A DNA stretch of 64,000 bases from Desulfonema magnum (lineage in GTDB: Bacteria; Desulfobacterota; Desulfobacteria; Desulfobacterales; 4be13): assembly GCF_017377395.1 (NCBI RefSeq), contig NZ_CP061800.1:5105633-5169632 (forward strand), written 5' to 3'. A model generated the notes under the pieces. That model saw only the letters and a program-made list of their open reading frames with translations, did no database searches and was not told the DNA's origin. Each line of letters begins with the position of its first letter. The first letter of the stretch is position 1. Positions 63,317 to 64,000 of the stretch are shown piece after piece. A program made the position numbers and the translations under genes.

Positions 63317-63594
63317 TATCCGATATGCCTCACTTTGCTGCTGATGTCACCGTTTCCGAGTCCTCTGTGAAGAACCTTGCGGTAAGGTTGCAGCCAGACC
63401 ATCAGCAGACTGTCCGTTTTTTCGTTCAGATGTTCGGCAATCTGAAGATAAAGCTCCTCGGCCTCTCGCAAGGTCAGCCTGCACTCATGAACTGACTTCT
63501 GCCCTCCCACCCGCCAGGATTTCATTATCCTGAAGACCCTGCCCCTGGCCTTGTTGTCGCTGATGTCATAGGCGACAATGACAGATTTTTTCAT
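63316..63594 (-). CDS. cas2: Cas2-family protein, first copy
   Basis: 92 residues, the usual Cas2 length. Begins MKKSVIVAYDISDNKARGRV with Asp10 in the first strand, then GGQKSVHECRL and EELYLQIAEHL. The ATG at 63594 is chosen because GGAGGGAGG precedes it and it overlaps the RT stop (ATGA); a longer frame to 63654 is an artefact of overlap with the RT gene. Cas2 dimers bridge two Cas1 dimers during spacer integration; whether this copy or the next does so here cannot be seen. Confidence 0.9.
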   Translation of the reverse strand: MKKSVIVAYDISDNKARGRVFRIMKSWRVGGQKSVHECRLTLREAEELYLQIAEHLNEKTDSLLMVWLQPYRKVLHRGLGNGDISSKVRHIG

Positions 63595-64000
63595 ATCTTC
63601 CTCCCTCCGATTTTCGGAAGTTTTCTGCCCAGGAACCGGACTTTGGGACTGCACGGCACAACCCTTGTTTTTTCAGGATGCAGGCTTAACCCCAGGCGGT
63701 TCAGAACTTTCCCTGTATAATCATGTGCCTGTCTTGCCTCTTTCTCCGATTTTGCAAAAATCAGGAAATCATCCACATACCGCACAAAAGGGTAATTTTT
63801 TGCCGACATTTCATTGTCAAAGGAAGTGAGATAAATATTACAGAGAAACGGAGACAGCACTGCCCCCTGGGGAATCCCCTTCGCAGCCGACAGAAAACCT
63901 CTTCTCACCGCCCCGACATCAAGCCATCGTTGTATCAGACCGATCAGCTCTTTGTCGGAAATCAGGTTTTGTAATATTCTGATAAGCGGTTTATGAGGAA
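63591..64000 (-). CDS. Reverse transcriptase, group-II-intron-like, CRISPR-associated (partial)
   Basis: The gene enters from the right edge; about 136 C-terminal codons are visible. They include RT motifs: LISDKELIGLIQRWLDVGAV, GIPQGAVLSPFLCNIYL (RT4-like) and the catalytic FVRYVDDFLIF (YxDD), then GLSLHPEKTRV and VRFLGRKLP. The protein ends abruptly after the palm domain and thumb start, without a maturase or Cas1 domain, so any fusion (for example Cas6) would be upstream. Its stop overlaps the first cas2 start. RT next to cas1/cas2 suggests uptake of spacers from RNA. Confidence 0.9.
   Translation of the reverse strand, partial: PHKPLIRILQNLISDKELIGLIQRWLDVGAVRRGFLSAAKGIPQGAVLSPFLCNIYLTSFDNEMSAKNYPFVRYVDDFLIFAKSEKEARQAHDYTGKVLNRLGLSLHPEKTRVVPCSPKVRFLGRKLPKIGGRKI

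Overview
The window looks like a chromosomal segment of a Gram-negative, repeat-rich bacterium, most likely a Desulfobacterota (sulfate-reducer-type deltaproteobacterium, of the kind with many two-component systems and dispersed palindromes, such as Desulfonema relatives). This is inferred from MurE of the DNPR (meso-diaminopimelate) type, outer-membrane porin and OmpA-type proteins, dense hybrid histidine kinases, and a gene set consistent with a dimethylmalate-type route. No rRNA or tRNA gene, and no sulfate-reduction gene, is visible, so the taxonomy is tentative.

Layout. 1-7.7 kb: the end of pstS, then pstC-pstA-pstB-phoU-phoB and, after a repeat-filled gap, phoR (phosphate uptake and its control). 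8-12 kb: dihydrolipoyl dehydrogenase, a class IV aminotransferase and a PilZ protein. 12.3-24.5 kb: a signalling block, all on the minus strand apart from a receiver pseudogene. It holds a large hybrid kinase split by a homopolymer frameshift, then a tightly packed run of coiled-coil protein, OmpA-domain protein, Ras/Rab-like GTPase, class III cyclase, SpoIIE/PP2C phosphatase and hybrid kinase. 25-28 kb: pyruvate kinase and an alginate-export-type porin. 28.4-33.5 kb: a REC-NrtA-like-CheW fusion followed by a NrtA/SsuA-type ABC transporter. 34-41.4 kb: murE, a DUF362 protein, cheD, a membrane hydrolase, a GNAT enzyme, a hybrid kinase and a single-receiver protein.

42-51 kb: a putative PD-(D/E)XK protein, a molybdopterin-binding-domain protein, a 1.5-kb array of 13 nested-palindrome repeats, and a minus-strand cluster (XRE-cupin regulator, PrpB/Dml-type lyase, PrpF/Mii-type isomerase, LeuC/LeuD-like hydratase subunits). 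That cluster reads as conversion of methylitaconate through dimethylmaleate and dimethylmalate to propionate and pyruvate. A second array (13 direct units plus one inverted) at 51.0-51.7 kb shares its terminal 10-mer with the first.

51.8-56.2 kb: trp operon with a promoter, a leader peptide carrying three consecutive Trp codons, an attenuator, and trpE-G-D-C. 56.7-58.6 kb: a CRISPR array of 20 intact 37-bp repeats, whose right end is broken up by a 187-bp tandemly duplicated GC-rich palindrome. Then come two unexplained minus-strand genes (a DUF4407 membrane coiled-coil protein and a small helical protein), a heptanucleotide microsatellite of about 59 units, cas1, two different cas2 genes, and a group-II-intron-like reverse transcriptase running off the right edge. 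The RT-Cas2-Cas2-Cas1 adaptation module beside this array is the strongest candidate for an unusual system; the GTPase/cyclase/phosphatase/kinase/OmpA cluster and the REC-transporter-domain-CheW fusion are the next most interesting.

Several families of dispersed palindromes recur between genes throughout.
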